The notes beneath the pieces were generated by a model. That model was given only the letters and a program-made list of their open reading frames with translations, was not told the origin of the DNA and did not search any database. This document shows, one piece after another, positions 62,084-64,000 of a DNA stretch of 64,000 nt. The translations under genes were made by a program, and so were the position numbers. This DNA is from Sulfitobacter sp. JL08 (GTDB lineage: Bacteria > Pseudomonadota > Alphaproteobacteria > Rhodobacterales > Rhodobacteraceae), in assembly GCF_003352045.1 (NCBI RefSeq), contig NZ_CP025815.1, positions 806,001 to 870,000 on the forward strand. The letters run 5' to 3'. Every line of letters begins with the position of its first letter. Within the stretch, counting starts at the first letter, position 1.

Positions 62084-64000
62084 ATGCTTCGATTTATGGC
62101 CATTGTCACCGTTTTCACCTTCAGCATGATTGCCTCTCTGGCCGCTGCGTCGCAATTGCCGAACCCTGCGGCGGTCTATTGTATCGAACAGGGCGGAACC
62201 TATTCCACCGAGGAGGGCACCGATGGGCAGCGCGGGCTTTGCACCCTTGCAGACGGAAGCGTGGTTGATGCGTGGGAGTATTTCCGCCAGCAGCACGCCC
62301 AGAACCAGACAGGCGGCAGCACGCAACTGGCAAACCCCGCCGCGACATATTGCGTTGCGCAGGGTGGAACCTATGCCATCGAACGCGAGGCGGATGGCGA
62401 CCGTGGCTATTGCACCCTTGCGGACGGGCGCGTGATCGATGCATGGGAGTATTTCCGCCAGCAGCACAGTGCGGCCCCGCAGCAAGATACCGGCCTCGTG
62501 GTGGCCGACCGTATCTGGACGGGTGGTCCGATCCTGACCATGGTCGATGACGCGATGCGCGCCGAGGCACTGGCCGAAAAGGATGGTCTTATTCTGGGCG
62601 TCGGAACCGCAGATGATATCATGGCGTTCAAAGGGCCCGAGACACAAATGATCGATCTGGCTGGTCGCACGATGATCCCCGGATTTGTCGACGCCCATGG
62701 CCATGTCTTCATGATCGGTATTCAGGCGTTGTCGGCCAATCTGCTACCGGCACCTGATGGTTCGGTCAACGACATCCCCACATTGCAGCAGGTGCTGCGC
62801 GACTTTGCCGAGGCCCAGCCCGAGCGTGTCGGGGCGGCGGGCCTGATCCTGGGCTTTGGCTATGACGATGCCCAGCTAGCCGAACAGCGGCACCCGACCC
62901 GTGACGAACTGGATGCCGTTTCGACGGAAATCCCGGTTTATGCGGTGCATCAGTCGGGCCATCTGGGGGTTGCGAATTCCAAGGCGCTGGAACTGGCGGG
63001 GATCACAGCCGATACGCCGGATCCTGCGGGCGGGGTGATCCGGCGGCGCGATGGCAGTACGGAGCCCAGCGGTGTTCTGGAAGAAAACGCAGCGAATATG
63101 GTGATCGGCGGGCTGCTTGGCGGCCTTGACGAAAATGCCAACCGCGCGATTTTCCGCGCCGGAACGGAACTGATTGCAAGCTTTGGCTATACCACCGCGC
63201 AAGAGGGGCGATCTATCCCCGCCGTTGTGCGGCTAATGCAGGCCGTTGCCACCGAAGAAGGTCTTGATATCGATGTAGTGACCTATCCCGACGTGCTGGT
63301 GAACCGCGATTTCATTGTGGAAAACCAGTCGCGCGACTATAAGGACAGGTTCCGCGTGGGGGGCGCCAAACTGACCATCGACGGATCGCCTCAGGGCTTT
63401 ACCGCCTTGCGGGACCGCCCCTATTTCAAACCGCCCGAAGGGCTGCGCTCGGATTACAAGGGCTACAGCGCGGCAACGGGCGATCAGGTATTTGACGCGA
63501 TCGACTGGGCCTTTGCCAACGATGTGCAAATTCTGACCCATGCCAATGGCGAAGGTGCGTCAGACATCCTGATTGGCGCGATCGAAACTGCAACCCAGAC
63601 GCACGGGCAGGCCGACCGCCGCCCGGTTCTGATCCATGGCCAGTTTCTGCGCGAGGATCAGGTAGATGCCTACAACCGTCTGGATGTGTTCCCGTCGTTG
63701 TTTCCGATGCACACCTTTTACTGGGGCGACTGGCACCGCGACCGCACGGTTGGTCCTGCGGCTGCCGATAACATTTCGCCCACCGGATGGGTGCGTGATC
63801 GCGGTATGATGTTTTCAAGCCATCACGATGCGCCGGTGGCGTTTCCCGATTCAATGCGGATTCTGGATGCCACCGTGACACGCCGGTCGCGCTCGAACGA
63901 TATTATTGGCCCGGCGCAGCGGGTTGATGTTCTGACGGGTTTGAAATCGCTGACGATCTGGCCCGCCTACCAGCATTTCGAAGAAGATCGCAAAGGCTCC
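62084..64000 (+). CDS. DUF333-DUF333-amidohydrolase fusion, 3' end beyond the window
   Basis: 639 codons without a stop from ATG 62084 to the right edge. Signal peptide (1-22), then two DUF333 units at 26-70 and 83-127 (NPAAVYCIEQGGTYSTEEG; NPAATYCVAQGGTYAIERE), each ending WEYFRQQH. From about 137 an Amidohydro_3/YtcJ-like enzyme: PGFVDAHGHVFM with H205/H207, GGAKLTIDGSPQGFTALRD, ILTHANGEGASDIL, VLIHGQFLREDQV and MMFSSHHDAPVAFPDS. It is probably a periplasmic metal-dependent amide hydrolase. By usual YtcJ length only a short C-terminal part is missing. Confidence 0.85.
   Translation, partial: MLRFMAIVTVFTFSMIASLAAASQLPNPAAVYCIEQGGTYSTEEGTDGQRGLCTLADGSVVDAWEYFRQQHAQNQTGGSTQLANPAATYCVAQGGTYAIEREADGDRGYCTLADGRVIDAWEYFRQQHSAAPQQDTGLVVADRIWTGGPILTMVDDAMRAEALAEKDGLILGVGTADDIMAFKGPETQMIDLAGRTMIPGFVDAHGHVFMIGIQALSANLLPAPDGSVNDIPTLQQVLRDFAEAQPERVGAAGLILGFGYDDAQLAEQRHPTRDELDAVSTEIPVYAVHQSGHLGVANSKALELAGITADTPDPAGGVIRRRDGSTEPSGVLEENAANMVIGGLLGGLDENANRAIFRAGTELIASFGYTTAQEGRSIPAVVRLMQAVATEEGLDIDVVTYPDVLVNRDFIVENQSRDYKDRFRVGGAKLTIDGSPQGFTALRDRPYFKPPEGLRSDYKGYSAATGDQVFDAIDWAFANDVQILTHANGEGASDILIGAIETATQTHGQADRRPVLIHGQFLREDQVDAYNRLDVFPSLFPMHTFYWGDWHRDRTVGPAAADNISPTGWVRDRGMMFSSHHDAPVAFPDSMRILDATVTRRSRSNDIIGPAQRVDVLTGLKSLTIWPAYQHFEEDRKGS

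Noticed and set aside
1-64000. CRISPR arrays, rRNA genes and a replication origin
   Set aside because: No regularly spaced identical repeats with unique spacers, no rRNA sequence, and no iteron/DnaA-box cluster beyond the two 35-bp repeats near the left end.

Overview
The window looks like accessory DNA from a marine alphaproteobacterium of the Rhodobacteraceae/Roseobacter type. The reasons are moderately high G+C, TRAP transporters, a Hint-domain protein, a DUF2924 plus serine-recombinase module, a RepB-like partition fragment, and many short degenerate intergenic repeats built on GGTCATTCGC/GCAGTCTGC-like words. Family names come from reading translated sequence by eye. No database search was possible, so the organism assignment is inference.

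Layout. 1-2.9 kb: a gene cut by the left edge, a pair of 35-bp promoter/operator-like repeats, and a truncated serine recombinase butted against a LysR regulator. 3.2-11.1 kb: ordinary metabolic genes: two EamA exporters, ribosomal protein S21, a GlxA-type AraC regulator divergent from a gamma-butyrobetaine-hydroxylase-like oxygenase and a class II aldolase, and a sterol-desaturase-like enzyme. 11.3-15.6 kb: a complete IS1111-type IS110 element, a cyclase/alpha-beta hydrolase fusion, and a second IS1111 copy cut by an IS6-family element. 16.5-26.8 kb: three intact DUF3604 (PHP-like, periplasmic) genes, a membrane-anchored PpiC-type isomerase and a HupE/UreJ-type metal permease, with decayed genes between them. 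27.1-37.9 kb: a mobile island with GIY-YIG and HNH-HIT genes, serine recombinase, DUF2924, a RecD2 helicase operon, a CI/LexA-like S24 repressor and a broken phage terminase. 38.0-39.3 kb: a fourth DUF3604 gene with an internal deletion. 39.5-50.2 kb: phospholipase D, Lgt, an SDR lacking its catalytic Tyr/Lys, transposase wrecks, a Hint protein, a GNAT and a lipoprotein hydrolase. 50.2-53.3 kb: a scar of six or more gene fragments joined end to end. 53.3-64 kb: a type I secretion ABC gene, then a TRAP transporter plus three-subunit amine/amino-acid dehydrogenase operon with a divergent LysR, and a DUF333-DUF333-amidohydrolase fusion that runs off the right edge.

The best candidate for an undescribed system is the DUF3604 locus. 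It has four paralogues in 23 kb. The intact ones have signal peptides and a PHP-like set of metal ligands, and one lies next to a two-gene foldase plus metal-permease operon that could mature exported metalloenzymes. Second-tier candidates are the HNH-HIT/GIY-YIG pair, the RecD2 operon under an S24 repressor, and the DUF333-amidohydrolase fusion. Much of the remaining interest is genome decay: duplicated gene ends, IS-mediated deletions and chimaeric junctions.
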